From NCBI RefSeq assembly GCF_000743715.1, contig NZ_JQEY01000006.1, positions 1-64,000 of the forward strand: DNA of 64,000 bases, written 5' to 3'. Position 1 is the stretch's first letter. Every line of letters begins with the position of its first letter. The notes beneath the pieces are model-generated. The model made no database searches. It saw nothing but the letters and a program-made list of their open reading frames with translations, and was not told the DNA's origin. Of this stretch, positions 1 to 8,424 are shown piece after piece. The stretch is from Palleronia rufa. Its GTDB lineage: Bacteria > Pseudomonadota > Alphaproteobacteria > Rhodobacterales > Rhodobacteraceae. The position numbers were made by a program, and so were the translations under genes.

Positions 1-485
1 ACACGGCGGCGGCTCACGTCGGGGCGGTTCTGCTCCTCGGCGAGTTGGGTCTTTTTTTGAACGAGTAGCCCGTGCGGCGCACGAAGGCCCAGACGGTGCG
101 GTAGTCGACCTTGAGCCCGCGCTCGGCCAGTTCCACCACCAGTCCGCGCAGTGTGAACGGCTCCGTTATCCGCTCCAGAAGCCACGCCTCATGCCCGCCT
201 GCAATCTTGCGTGGCGGGTGGCCGCCTGTCCCTGCCGGAGCGCAACTCCCGGTCGCACGCAAACGCTGCGACCACTTCACAACACTGGACGGAGCCACAT
301 CCAGGGCCGCTGCGACCTGACGCACGCTCTCGCCCCCCAACAGCCGCGCCATTGCCCTCTCTCGAAGGTCCATTGAAAGTGCTCTACCCACTACTCGCCC
401 TCCATCTTGTGGTCGGCAACAGTGAATCACCAAAATGCAGGCCTGTGAATCCTCTATCGATTCAGGCTGATTTCATCCCGCTCTA
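1..485 (-). mobile_element. IS630-family element, partial (cut by window start)
   Basis: This is the 5' (transposase N-terminal) end of an IS630-family insertion sequence on the minus strand. Its 485 bases match positions 49380-49864 with no difference that I could find. The outer end falls at a TA dinucleotide (484-485), as expected for a family that inserts into and duplicates TA. The remainder of the element lies beyond the window start. It has the same orientation as the complete copy, so the two form direct repeats about 49.4 kb apart. Confidence 0.93.
14..373 (-). CDS. IS630-family transposase, OrfA part
   Basis: N-terminal half of an IS630-type transposase, which binds the element ends through a helix-turn-helix. 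The start is placed at the ATG opening [14 protein letters not shown]; the frame is open 20 codons further upstream without a better start. The HTH is seen as [20 protein letters not shown], about residues 15-34. The frame closes just after an A7 run (T7 at 52-58 on the plus strand), where a -1 shift would enter the catalytic OrfB frame; only about 50 bases of OrfB are inside the window. It is identical to the copy at 49393-49752. Confidence 0.88.
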   Translation of the reverse strand: MDLRERAMARLLGGESVRQVAAALDVAPSSVVKWSQRLRATGSCAPAGTGGHPPRKIAGGHEAWLLERITEPFTLRGLVVELAERGLKVDYRTVWAFVRRTGYSFKKRPNSPRSRTAPT

Positions 486-789
486 GCGTGCCCTATCGTG
501 CAATTCGGAAAGGTCATTTGACCAGCTCCGACGGCCACGATCGGCTGCGCACGCAGCTCACGGACGTCCCGGCGGCCGACAACCTCGCCCGCTGACGCAC
601 CACCCCGGACGGCCTTACGCCCTGCGAACATCAAAGCCGGATCGATCCACCCCCGACCCGATCCACCAGATGCCGGGACTGAACACCCAAGCAGTCGCCC
701 GGATCCGGCGTCGCCGCGGCTGCTTCGCCATCCGGCGCATCCCCGTCGCGCCCACCATCGCTGGTGGACACCAAGACCAAGCGACCCGC
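486..789. other. Intergenic stretch between IS630 copy and kinase relic, no gene seen
   Basis: About 300 bases between the insertion element and the histidine-kinase-like gene. Open frames here show no recognisable motif. It would be the natural place for the missing ATPase domain of the neighbouring kinase gene, but no N, G1 or G2 box can be read in any minus-strand frame, so the missing part seems deleted rather than merely frameshifted. Confidence 0.5.
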
Positions 790-1329
790 TCAGACAGAGC
801 GGTGGGGCCATACGCTTGCCTGCCTCTTGCGCATTTCCCGCGCGCTCTCTCGGTTGAGGATATCGGTCAGCCGATCTCCTGCGCCCTTTGCGGTTTCGAT
901 CAACCGGTGCACTTCGGGATCGCGCATCCTGAGGCCGATGATTTCCATGATCCCGGTCATTCCGTTCAGGGGGGTTCGCACATCGTGCAGAAAGGCGCGC
1001 CGTTCGGCAAAATCCTGGTGGACCTTCGCAGCGGCGACATGACGGGCCAACAGGATGACCGGTAGCAGCGACGACCAGACGAGCGGCAGCGCGTCGATCG
1101 CGCCCTCCGCCGCCGCAACGGCCAGCGTCACCAGCCCAGCCGATCCGCCGACCAGTGCGATCAGCCAGGGCAAGCGCGCCTGTAACACCAACATTGTTGC
1201 CGACAGGACCATCAGCACCCCGGCGGCGACCGCGGACCAGAAGGCCAGGGCCGGCGCGGCGAAGAGGCCTGAAACCCCCAAGCATAAGATGACAGAAACG
1301 TATCGTCGGGGTGTCGGTCTATCGATCAA
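790..1329 (-). CDS. Truncated membrane histidine kinase (HisKA only)
   Basis: Encodes 179 residues: about four or five hydrophobic segments (residues 10-95) followed by a HisKA dimerisation/phosphoacceptor helix with FLHDVRTPLNGM, the His being the likely phosphorylation site. The HATPase_c domain is absent: the frame ends about 50 residues after the His. The start is a TTG preceded by AAGGAG at good spacing. A kinase without an ATPase domain cannot autophosphorylate, so this is either a 3'-truncated pseudogene or a dimerisation-only remnant. The IS630 copy 300 bases downstream is a plausible cause. It follows sdhB on the same strand but is separated from it by a palindrome. Confidence 0.6.
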   Translation of the reverse strand: MIDRPTPRRYVSVILCLGVSGLFAAPALAFWSAVAAGVLMVLSATMLVLQARLPWLIALVGGSAGLVTLAVAAAEGAIDALPLVWSSLLPVILLARHVAAAKVHQDFAERRAFLHDVRTPLNGMTGIMEIIGLRMRDPEVHRLIETAKGAGDRLTDILNRESAREMRKRQASVWPHRSV

Positions 1330-1364
1330 TGCGGCGCTCCTTCGGCGTCACATTGGGCGAAAAC

Positions 1365-1384
1365 GGTTACCGGCCGGTAAACCC
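1365..1384 (-). terminator. Palindrome after sdhB, possible terminator
   Basis: A perfect 14-base palindrome (TTACCGGCCGGTAA, 1367-1380) lies a few bases after the sdhB stop. On the minus strand it is followed by CCGTTTTCG, a short U-rich tail. There is no proper loop, so an operator is also possible. It may end the sdh transcript or separate it from the kinase relic. Confidence 0.35.
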
Positions 1385-1386
1385 GA

Positions 1387-2166
1387 TCAGACGGCGCGTT
1401 CGATCATGAGCTTCTTGATCTCCATGATCGCCTCTGCAGGGTTCAGTCCCTTGGGGCAGGTCCGGGCGCAGTTCATGATCGTATGGCAGCGGTAGAGCTT
1501 GAACGGATCTTCAAGGTCGTCGAGCCGCTCACCGGTGGCCTCGTCCCGGCTGTCCACGATCCAGCGGTAGGCATGCAGCAGCGCGGCCGGTCCCAGATAC
1601 TTGTCGCCGTTCCACCAGTAGCTCGGGCAGGACGTCGAGCAGCAGGCACACATGACGCATTCGTAGAGCCCGTCGAGCTTTTTGCGGTCCTCCTCGGACT
1701 GCTTCCATTCCTTTTGCGGGGTCGAGGATTTGGTCTCCAGCCAGGGCATCACACTCTCGTGCTGCGCATAGAAGTGGCTCAGATCCGGGATCAGGTCCTT
1801 GACCACGGGCATGTGCGGCAGCGGGTAGACCTTGACGTCGCCCTTGACCTCATCGATCCCGTAGATGCAAGCCAGCGTGTTCACACCGTCGATGTTCATC
1901 GCGCAGGAACCGCAGATCCCCTCACGGCAGGAGCGGCGAAAGGCGAGCGTCGGGTCGATGTCGCTTTTGATCTTGATGAGCGCATCCAGCATCATCGGGC
2001 CGCAGCCGTCGAGGTCCACGAAATACGTGTCGACCTGTGGCGTGTCCCCGGAATCCGGGTTCCACCGGTAGATGTCGAATCGCTTCAGGTTCGACGCGCC
2101 CTCCGGTTTCGGCCACGTCTTTCCAGTGCGGATCTTGGAGTTCTTGGGAAGCGTGAGTTGTACCAT
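1387..2166 (-). CDS. sdhB: Succinate dehydrogenase iron-sulfur subunit
   Basis: Subunit B of complex II. It passes electrons from the FAD of SdhA to ubiquinone through three iron-sulfur clusters on the cytoplasmic face of the inner membrane. The 259 residues contain the [2Fe-2S] ligands C80, C85, C88 and C100, and a ferredoxin-like half with C170, C173, C176, C180, C227, C233 and C237 for the [4Fe-4S] and [3Fe-4S] centres, all in the expected spacing. Length is normal for alphaproteobacterial SdhB. It is the last gene of the sdhC-sdhD-sdhA-orphan-sdhB operon. Confidence 0.98.
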   Translation of the reverse strand: MVQLTLPKNSKIRTGKTWPKPEGASNLKRFDIYRWNPDSGDTPQVDTYFVDLDGCGPMMLDALIKIKSDIDPTLAFRRSCREGICGSCAMNIDGVNTLACIYGIDEVKGDVKVYPLPHMPVVKDLIPDLSHFYAQHESVMPWLETKSSTPQKEWKQSEEDRKKLDGLYECVMCACCSTSCPSYWWNGDKYLGPAALLHAYRWIVDSRDEATGERLDDLEDPFKLYRCHTIMNCARTCPKGLNPAEAIMEIKKLMIERAV

Positions 2167-2182
2167 AGCGGGTCTCCCTAGG

Positions 2183-2512
2183 TCACAGGGTCAGGTTGGT
2201 CATCCCGCGCCCGGCAAAGCACTGAAGCGTGCCGGGGCGACGGGAGATGGTCAGAACGGTCTGTGCCGTCGCTTCGGTGGGTCCGGTCAGGGAATCCGAC
2301 GCGAGGCCCAGAAGCTCTCCGGTCGTGGCGTTGTCGATGACGCAGTCGAGCGCCGGCTCGAGCGGAACGCCAGGATAGCGGTTGACCAGCGTCTTGGTCA
2401 CGACGGCGCGCGCCGCGTTGCGCGTCAGCTGGTCCGAGGACACCGGCGTGCAACCGGCAAGCGCCAGGCCCACGGCCGCCGCCAACGCCGCATTCGCGCC
2501 AAAGACCCCCAT
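2183..2512 (-). CDS. Small lipoprotein encoded between sdhA and sdhB
   Basis: A 109-residue protein of unknown function with a lipoprotein-type signal: hydrophobic core [14 protein letters not shown], the Cys at about residue 21 being the probable lipidated residue. It sits four bases after the sdhA stop and 16 bases before sdhB, so it is surely co-transcribed with complex II. From memory, small orphan genes occur at this position in other Rhodobacteraceae; whether this one aids assembly or is incidental cannot be told. The start is the ATG that gives the signal peptide directly; the longer open frame overlaps sdhA. Confidence 0.7.
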   Translation of the reverse strand: MGVFGANAALAAAVGLALAGCTPVSSDQLTRNAARAVVTKTLVNRYPGVPLEPALDCVIDNATTGELLGLASDSLTGPTEATAQTVLTISRRPGTLQCFAGRGMTNLTL

Positions 2513-2516
2513 GCCG

Positions 2517-4319
2517 TCAGTAGACCCGCGTCTTGGGCTTGATCTTGTCCAGATCGATGCCCCCCTCATTGTGGCCCAGCAGAGGGTTCACGTGGACCGG
2601 GCGATAGCTCAGCTCGACCTTGCCGTTCACCCGCGCGATGGTGTGGACGCGCCAGTTCTCGTCGTCGCGGTCCGGGTAATCCTCATGGGCATGGGCGCCG
2701 CGGCTTTCCTTGCGGGCTTCGGCACTGACGATGGTGGCAAGGGCGTTGGGCATCAGGTTGGTCAGCTCCAACGTCTCCATCAGGTCGGTGTTCCAGATCA
2801 TGGAGCGGTCGGTCACGCTGACGTCGTCCAGCTTGCCGGCGACCTCGTACATTCGTTCGACCCCTTGCGCGAGGGTCTCGTCGGTACGGAAGACGGCGGC
2901 ATCGTCCTGCATGGTCTTCTGCATCTCGTGGCGCAGCTGGGCCGTGGGCACGCTGCCCTTGGCGTGGCGCAGGGAGTCGAACCGGTCCAGTGCCTTGTCG
3001 ACCTGGGCCTCGTTGACCTTGCCGGGGCTGGAACCGGCATCCACGACCTCGCCGGCCTTGATGGCCGCGGCGCGACCGAACACCACCAGGTCGATGAGCG
3101 AGTTCGACCCCAGGCGGTTGGCCCCGTGGACGCTGGCGCACCCCGCCTCTCCCACGGCCATGAGACCGGGAACCACGCGGTCCGGCTCTGCCTCGGTCGG
3201 GTTCAGCACCTCGCCCCAGTAATTCGTCGGGATGCCGCCCATGTTGTAGTGGACCGTCGGCAGAACCGGGATCGGCTCCTTGGTGACATCGACGCCGGCA
3301 AAGATCTTCGCGCTCTCGGAGATGCCCGGAAGGCGTTCGGCCAGGGCCTCTTTGGGCAGGTGGTTCAGATTCAGGTGCAGGTGGTCCTTGTCGTTGCCCA
3401 CGCCGCGGCCCTCGCGGATCTCCATGGTCATGCAGCGCGACACGACATCGCGCGATGCCAGATCCTTGTAGGTGGGCGCATAGCGTTCCATGAAACGCTC
3501 GCCCTCCGAATTGGTGAGGTATCCGCCCTCGCCCCGCGCGCCTTCGGTGATGAGGCAGCCGGCGCCGTAGATGCCCGTGGGGTGGAACTGCACGAACTCC
3601 ATGTCCTGAAGCGGCAGGCCCGCCCGCGCCACCATGCCGCCGCCGTCCCCGGTACAGGTGTGGGCCGACGTGGCCGAGAAATAGGCGCGCCCATAGCCGC
3701 CCGTGGCCAGCACCGTCATCTTGGCGTTGAACACATGGATCGAGCCGTCCTCGAGACACCAGGCCACGACACCCTGGCATTGTCCGTCGTCACTCATCAG
3801 CAGGTCGATGGCGAAATACTCGATATAGAACTCGGCCCCCTGCTTGAGGCTCTGGCCGTAGAGCGTGTGCAGGATCGCATGACCGGTCCGGTCGGCCGCG
3901 GCACAGGTGCGCTGGACCGGGGGCCCCTCGCCGAACTCGGTGGTGTGGCCGCCGAAGGGCCGCTGGTAGATCGTGCCCTCTTCGGTGCGCGAGAAGGGCA
4001 CGCCGTAATGTTCAAGCTCGTACACCGCCTTCGGCGCTTCGCGCGCCAGATATTCCATCGCGTCCACGTCGCCCAGCCAGTCCGAGCCCTTCACGGTGTC
4101 GTACATGTGCCACTGCCAATGATCCGGCCCCATGTTGCCGAGGCTGGCGGCGATTCCGCCCTGCGCGGCCACGGTATGGGACCGCGTCGGGAACACCTTG
4201 GTGACGCAGGCGGTCCGCAGCCCCTGTTCGGCCAGGCCGAGGGTCGCGCGCAAGCCGGAGCCGCCGGCCCCGACCACGATCGCGTCGTAGTCGTGCGTTA
4301 CGTAGTCGTATTCAGCCAT
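2517..4319 (-). CDS. sdhA: Succinate dehydrogenase flavoprotein subunit
   Basis: Catalytic subunit of complex II, oxidising succinate to fumarate in the TCA cycle. The 600 residues begin with an FAD-binding Rossmann motif ([14 protein letters not shown], about 15-28), then [10 protein letters not shown] in which H48 is the expected covalent FAD attachment site. HPTG and TEGARGEGG, typical of the succinate-binding and capping regions, follow. Length matches the family. It is 13 bases after sdhD and followed closely by the orphan lipoprotein gene and sdhB. Confidence 0.98.
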   Translation of the reverse strand: MAEYDYVTHDYDAIVVGAGGSGLRATLGLAEQGLRTACVTKVFPTRSHTVAAQGGIAASLGNMGPDHWQWHMYDTVKGSDWLGDVDAMEYLAREAPKAVYELEHYGVPFSRTEEGTIYQRPFGGHTTEFGEGPPVQRTCAAADRTGHAILHTLYGQSLKQGAEFYIEYFAIDLLMSDDGQCQGVVAWCLEDGSIHVFNAKMTVLATGGYGRAYFSATSAHTCTGDGGGMVARAGLPLQDMEFVQFHPTGIYGAGCLITEGARGEGGYLTNSEGERFMERYAPTYKDLASRDVVSRCMTMEIREGRGVGNDKDHLHLNLNHLPKEALAERLPGISESAKIFAGVDVTKEPIPVLPTVHYNMGGIPTNYWGEVLNPTEAEPDRVVPGLMAVGEAGCASVHGANRLGSNSLIDLVVFGRAAAIKAGEVVDAGSSPGKVNEAQVDKALDRFDSLRHAKGSVPTAQLRHEMQKTMQDDAAVFRTDETLAQGVERMYEVAGKLDDVSVTDRSMIWNTDLMETLELTNLMPNALATIVSAEARKESRGAHAHEDYPDRDDENWRVHTIARVNGKVELSYRPVHVNPLLGHNEGGIDLDKIKPKTRVY

Positions 4320-4332
4320 GTCTCAGTCCTTT

Positions 4333-4722
4333 CTACAACGCCAGCCGCACCAGGGCGAAGAGCCCGGCGGCGAGCGCGGCGTAGGATATGCAGGTCAGCG
4401 CGATCAGAGCGATCTTGAGGGACATGCCGCGCGCATAGTCCTCCAGCATCGTCTGGGCGCCGTTCTTGAAGTGCAGCCAGCCGACCGTCAGCGTCAGCGC
4501 TGCAATGATTGCCGGAACGGGGCGGGAGTAATAGGCGAGCACCTCCTCATAGGGCGCGCCCAGCACGGGCCCGAAGGTGAACACGAACAGCGGCACCAGG
4601 ATCAGCAGACCGACCGACGACTGGATCATCGACCAGTAATGCTGGGTGCCGCGCTTTGCGGATCCCAGACCCTCGGCGCGCTTGCGATCGGTCAGGTAGG
4701 TCGAATGGGACATCTCGGACAT
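4333..4722 (-). CDS. sdhD: Succinate dehydrogenase membrane anchor subunit D
   Basis: Small membrane subunit (129 residues) that with SdhC anchors complex II and forms the haem b and quinone site. Three hydrophobic helices can be seen (about residues 34-55, 68-83 and 102-125). The stretch HFKNGAQTMLEDY between helices two and three is typical of alphaproteobacterial SdhD. It follows sdhC by 12 bases and precedes sdhA in the standard CDAB order. Confidence 0.93.
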   Translation of the reverse strand: MSEMSHSTYLTDRKRAEGLGSAKRGTQHYWSMIQSSVGLLILVPLFVFTFGPVLGAPYEEVLAYYSRPVPAIIAALTLTVGWLHFKNGAQTMLEDYARGMSLKIALIALTCISYAALAAGLFALVRLAL

Positions 4723-4734
4723 GGCCTGGCTCCT

Positions 4735-5118
4735 TCAGACGATCAGCACGGTGAGGATGGTGAGCACGACGGACCCGCCGATCACGCCCCATCCAAGGAC
4801 GCTCACCTGGTCCAGGCTGAACCCCCGCCCGGTGTCCCAGTAGAGATGCCGCAGACCGGCCAGCAGATGGTACCAGAGCGCCCAGAGCGACAGCACCATC
4901 ACCAGATCGCCGAACCAGGAGGTGATTACCCCATCCGCGACCGCAAAGGCGTCGGGTCCGGCCGCCGCGGCAACCAGCCACCACGTGACGAGCAGGCTGC
5001 CGACGATGAGCGCGTTGCCGGTGATGCGGGTCAGGATCGACGTGATCGAATTGAGCTGCGGGCGATAGATCTGCAGGTGCGGGCTCAGGGGCCGGTTGCC
5101 CCGGTTCACATCGGCCAT
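4735..5118 (-). CDS. sdhC: Succinate dehydrogenase cytochrome b556 subunit
   Basis: Cytochrome b subunit of complex II (127 residues). The N-terminal SPHLQIYRPQ and the helix-two motif HLLAGLRHLYWD, with H84 the likely haem ligand, are family signatures; three membrane helices are present. It is the first gene of the sdh operon. The 168-base leader between it and the upstream mch stop carries a pair of GTGATCAC-like boxes. Confidence 0.96.
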   Translation of the reverse strand: MADVNRGNRPLSPHLQIYRPQLNSITSILTRITGNALIVGSLLVTWWLVAAAAGPDAFAVADGVITSWFGDLVMVLSLWALWYHLLAGLRHLYWDTGRGFSLDQVSVLGWGVIGGSVVLTILTVLIV

Positions 5119-5245
5119 TTCGGTGTCCTTCTTCTGGCTGGCCGCGGCTGGCGCGGCACTGGCTGTCCTTTAAGTAGCAACTTCCCCCGCGGTGTCACGC
5201 GGGATCGGACGGGTCACAACGCCGCGCAAGACCCCGACTTCGCCC

Positions 5246-5276
5246 TTGTGGTCACAAACGGAACGGTTGCGATCAC
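5246..5276 (-). promoter_or_regulatory. Twin GTGATCAC-like operator upstream of sdhC
   Basis: Two boxes, TTGTGGTCACAA (5246-5257) and GCGATCAC (5269-5276), lie about 130-160 bases before sdhC. Read on the coding strand they are GTGATCGC, 13 bases, GTGACCAC. The same arrangement (perfect GTGATCAC boxes 12 bases apart) occurs before sucC at 11383-11410. I infer a common regulator binding site; the TTGT...ACAA form fits FadR-type GntR proteins, and one is encoded at 22972-23649. A separate hairpin (CCCGCG stem, 5186-5203) lies between the boxes and the gene. Confidence 0.5.
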
Positions 5277-5286
5277 ACTCGGCGGC

Positions 5287-6330
5287 TCAGACCGGCATCA
5301 GCGCCCAGTAGTCGAGGTCGAGCAGAACATGGGGCAGATATTTTCCGTCATCGCCCCTGAGGCCCTCCCGGTCCGCGTTGGTCGCCACCAGCCGCAGCCG
5401 GATCGCACCGACACCCGGCGCGTCGGTTTCGGCCGTGTCCAGCACCTCGGACCAGGCGCGGACCGTGTCCTTGGCGAAACAGGGGTTGGCGTGCGCGCCG
5501 CCGTTCAGCGCGACCATCAGCTGCGCATTGGCCAGCCCGTCGAAAGACAGCGCCCTGGCAAGGGAGATCACGTGACCGCCATAGATCAGCCGCCTGCCAT
5601 CCTCCCGCGCCGTGGCGTCGAAATGGACCTTGGCGGTGTTCTGCCAAAGGCGGGTGGCCATCATGTGCTCGGCCTCCTCGATCGTGACGCCGTCCCCGTG
5701 GCGGATGACCTCACCGACGCTGTAGTCGCCCAAGCGATGCGGCGCGCCCGCCAGCCCGGTATCGTAACTGCTGAAGTCCAGTCCCTTCGGCACCACCAGC
5801 TGAGCTGGATCCACCGCGGCCGCAAGGTCCGGCACGACCGTCTCGGGCGCCCGCGCCTGGGGGTCGCGCTTTCGCACCATGACCCAGCGCACGTAGCGCA
5901 TCACCGGATCGCCGTGCTGGTTCGTGCCCGTCGTGCGCACCCAGACCACCCCGGTCCTGCCGTTCGAGTTCTCCTTCAGCCCGATGATCTCGGATGCGGC
6001 CGTCAGCGTATCGCCGGGCCAGACCGGCGCCAGCCACCGGCCTTCGGCATAGCCCAGATTGGCGACCGCGTTCAGCGACACATCCGGCACCGTCTTGCCG
6101 AAGACGATGTGGAACACGATGAGCGCATCCATCGGGCTGCATGGCAGTCCGCAGTCCCGGGCGAACACGTCCGAGGACGCAATCGCATGACGCGACGGAT
6201 AGAGCATTTGGTAGAGTGCGCGCTCTGCGGTCGTCACGGTACGGGGCACCGAATGGCGAATCACCTGACCGACGCGGTAATCCTCGAAGAAACGGCCGGC
6301 GGTGCCCTTCGGCGCGGGGGCGGGCGTCAT
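5287..6330 (-). CDS. mch: Mesaconyl-CoA hydratase (double MaoC domain)
   Basis: A 347-residue MaoC-like hydratase with two hot-dog halves (roughly 10-160 and 190-345). In Rhodobacter the enzyme of this size encoded next to sdh hydrates mesaconyl-CoA to beta-methylmalyl-CoA in the ethylmalonyl-CoA pathway of acetate assimilation. The call rests on length, the two-domain layout and the linked malyl-CoA thioesterase gene in the same operon; a generic MaoC dehydratase remains possible. It is last of a four-gene minus-strand operon and starts by ATGA overlap with the DUF1737 gene. Confidence 0.83.
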   Translation of the reverse strand: MTPAPAPKGTAGRFFEDYRVGQVIRHSVPRTVTTAERALYQMLYPSRHAIASSDVFARDCGLPCSPMDALIVFHIVFGKTVPDVSLNAVANLGYAEGRWLAPVWPGDTLTAASEIIGLKENSNGRTGVVWVRTTGTNQHGDPVMRYVRWVMVRKRDPQARAPETVVPDLAAAVDPAQLVVPKGLDFSSYDTGLAGAPHRLGDYSVGEVIRHGDGVTIEEAEHMMATRLWQNTAKVHFDATAREDGRRLIYGGHVISLARALSFDGLANAQLMVALNGGAHANPCFAKDTVRAWSEVLDTAETDAPGVGAIRLRLVATNADREGLRGDDGKYLPHVLLDLDYWALMPV

Positions 6331-6527
6331 TGGTCGCCCAGCTTCAGGTCGGGATCGTAGGGGGCGTGGTCGTGCTTCACCACTGCCTGGGCGCAGCGCA
6401 TCACCCCGTTGTTCTGGTCGTAGGCATAGCCGGGGGGGCCGTGAAGCTCCCAGCCCTTGGACAGCGCCTCAGAGACCTTGTGACAGAACGCGGACGTGTC
6501 GTCGCCCGTCAGCAATCGGTAGATCAT
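6327..6527 (-). CDS. DUF1737 domain protein
   Basis: A 66-residue protein of the DUF1737 type, a small widely distributed alphaproteobacterial family without known function. The typical pattern of YRLLTGDD at the start, then WELHGPP and a short beta hairpin ending in QAVVKH can be seen. It lies three bases after the NnrU-like gene and overlaps mch by four bases, so it is translated with the ethylmalonyl-CoA pathway genes. Confidence 0.8.
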   Translation of the reverse strand: MIYRLLTGDDTSAFCHKVSEALSKGWELHGPPGYAYDQNNGVMRCAQAVVKHDHAPYDPDLKLGDQ

Positions 6528-6530
6528 CGG

Positions 6531-7091
6531 TTACCCCGGAAATGGCCAGACGCCGAGCCACGCATGGATCGCCGTGATGATGGCATACAGAACCACGGAG
6601 ATGACGAGAAGCCGCACAGTCCCCCTGGTCGAACCGCCGGTGTAGGGGTCCGGCGCGGGTTCGTTGGCGTTGATGACAACCATTTCCACCACCGCCCAGA
6701 CCAGCAGCGTCCCGAACATCACGATGGACGCGAGATCGCCGTTCACGGTCAGGTGCAGACCCGCCCAGAGCGCGAAGCCGGTCAGTTGCGGGTGCCGCAA
6801 CTTGCCCCTGAGGTTCGATTTCGATGAGCCGAGTCCGAAGAGCGCGATGGCAAGGATCATGCCCAGATTGACCAGATGCACGGTCCAACCGGGTGTCGTG
6901 TAGACCGGCAGGAAGGGTGCGGCGCGGTAGCCCATCACCATCAGCACCACGGACACAAGCAGCGCCAGGGCAAAGACTGCCTTGGACGCCTTGCCCATCC
7001 GCACCTGCAAACGGGCGCGGGCGGCCGGGGCGACCCGTTTGAAGAGATGCGCCGCGATCCACAGCGCCAGTCCCAGGACAAGGAGTTCCAT
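6531..7091 (-). CDS. NnrU-family membrane protein
   Basis: A 186-residue polytopic membrane protein with about six hydrophobic helices and the NnrU signature RHPQLTGFALWAGLHLTVNGD cut into its parts RHPQLTGF and HLTVNGD. NnrU proteins were named for nitrite/nitric-oxide metabolism; related proteins include isoprenoid-ring enzymes, so the actual role here is open. Start and stop overlap the neighbour mcl2 by one base (TGATG), showing translational coupling. Confidence 0.78.
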   Translation of the reverse strand: MELLVLGLALWIAAHLFKRVAPAARARLQVRMGKASKAVFALALLVSVVLMVMGYRAAPFLPVYTTPGWTVHLVNLGMILAIALFGLGSSKSNLRGKLRHPQLTGFALWAGLHLTVNGDLASIVMFGTLLVWAVVEMVVINANEPAPDPYTGGSTRGTVRLLVISVVLYAIITAIHAWLGVWPFPG

Positions 7092-7948
7092 CAGCCTTTC
7101 CCTCCCGCCGCGGCCGCCTTGGCAAGCGTGGCGCGTGCCGTGGCGACATGAAGGTTTTCCACGATCCTGCCGTCCACCACGGCAACCCCCTGCCCCGCGG
7201 CGCCGGCCTCCTCCCAGGCCGCGATCTGGCGCCGGGCCAGGCTGACCTCCGCCTCTGACGGAGAGAACACCTCATTGCAGATCGCGACCTGGGCGGGGTG
7301 GATCAGGGTCTTGCCGTCCATACCCAGCGCCCGGCCCTGCTGACATTCCGCGCGCAGGCCGTTGTCGTCCTTGAAGGCGTTGAACACGCCGTCCACGCAG
7401 ACGATGCCGCCCATGCGCGCGGCGGCCAGGCAGGTCTGAAGGGCCATCATCAGCGGCATCCGGTCGCCGCCGGTCTCGCACCCCAGTTCCGCGGCCAGAT
7501 CGTTGGTGCCGATCACGAACCCCTCGATCCGGGGCGACATGGCGATCTCGGCCGCGTGGAATACCCCGCGGGTGGTTTCCATCATCGCCCAGATGCGCGT
7601 CTCCGCCGTCGTGCGGTCCTGCGACAGCCTTGCATCCAGCGCCTCTATATCCGCGCGACCGTTCACTTTCGGCAGCAGGATCGCCTGCGGACCCGTATCC
7701 GCGATGGCCTCCAGATCGCCAGCGCCCCATTCCGTGTCGAACCCGTTGATCCGCACCACGCAGGCGCGGCCGCCGTAGCCGCCGGCGCGCAGCGCATTGG
7801 CCAGCGTCTCCCGCGCGGCGACCTTCTCATCTACCGCGACAGCGTCTTCGAGATCGAAGATGATCGCGTCGACGGGCAGCTCGCGCGCCTTTTCCAGCGC
7901 CCGTTCCTTCGAGCCGGGGATGTAGAGTACCGATCGCCAGGGCCGCAT
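7091..7948 (-). CDS. mcl2: (3S)-malyl-CoA thioesterase, CitE-like
   Basis: A 285-residue HpcH/HpaI-CitE family TIM-barrel protein. LYIPGSKERALEKAR (substrate CoA side), FDLEDAVA and MMETTRGVFHA (acidic Mg ligands) are visible. In Rhodobacter sphaeroides a paralogue of this size, clustered with mch and sdh, hydrolyses (3S)-malyl-CoA to malate and CoA, which with malyl-CoA lyase gives net malate synthase activity. Shorter than malyl-CoA lyase Mcl1 (about 318 residues), supporting the thioesterase call. It is the first gene of the operon. Confidence 0.8.
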   Translation of the reverse strand: MRPWRSVLYIPGSKERALEKARELPVDAIIFDLEDAVAVDEKVAARETLANALRAGGYGGRACVVRINGFDTEWGAGDLEAIADTGPQAILLPKVNGRADIEALDARLSQDRTTAETRIWAMMETTRGVFHAAEIAMSPRIEGFVIGTNDLAAELGCETGGDRMPLMMALQTCLAAARMGGIVCVDGVFNAFKDDNGLRAECQQGRALGMDGKTLIHPAQVAICNEVFSPSEAEVSLARRQIAAWEEAGAAGQGVAVVDGRIVENLHVATARATLAKAAAAGGKG

Positions 7949-8118
7949 CGCTCATCCTTCCGCACGCCAGACCGTGCCCGGAATTGGCACGACCCGGGAC
8001 TGTGCCGCAACCCCCTTGCCGCGGCGCGGCGGGGTGCACCGTACGCTGCCGTAAGCCCGCATCAGGGGTCGGCGTCGCAGCGTCAGCATCGCAACGGCCG
8101 TTCAGCAGGAGTGCCCCC

Positions 8119-8424
8119 ATGTCCCGTACGTTTCTTCTTTCGACCCTCTTTTCCGGCACCATTGCCCTCTCTCTCGGGCAGGCCCGCGCCGAGCCTTCCT
8201 GCGCGCCCCGCGCGGATGTTCTGGCGAAACTGGCCCAGGATTTCGGCGAGGAGCGCCGTTCGATCGCCCTGGCCGAGAGCGGCGTGGTGCTCGAGACCTT
8301 CGCAAGCCAGGGCGGCTCCTGGACGGTCCTGGTCACCCGGCCGGACGGCACCAGCTGCCTGCTCGCCTCCGGCCCGTATTTCGAGGAAGTGGATGAGCCC
8401 CTGCTGAGGGGAGAACCCAGCTGA
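8119..8424 (+). CDS. Small secreted protein of unknown function
   Basis: A 101-residue protein with a clear Sec signal peptide (MSRTFLLSTLFSGTIALSLG, cleavage after AEA/ARA near residue 24). The mature part contains two Cys, at about residues 28 and 79, which could form a disulfide in the periplasm. No family recognised. The gene is divergent from the mcl2 operon and convergent with the TauE gene, their stops being adjacent at 8424/8425. Confidence 0.7.
   Translation: MSRTFLLSTLFSGTIALSLGQARAEPSCAPRADVLAKLAQDFGEERRSIALAESGVVLETFASQGGSWTVLVTRPDGTSCLLASGPYFEEVDEPLLRGEPS

Noticed and set aside
2382-4418. 678-codon open frame on the plus strand over sdhA
   Set aside because: Antisense shadow in GC-rich DNA; sdhA on the other strand has all catalytic motifs.
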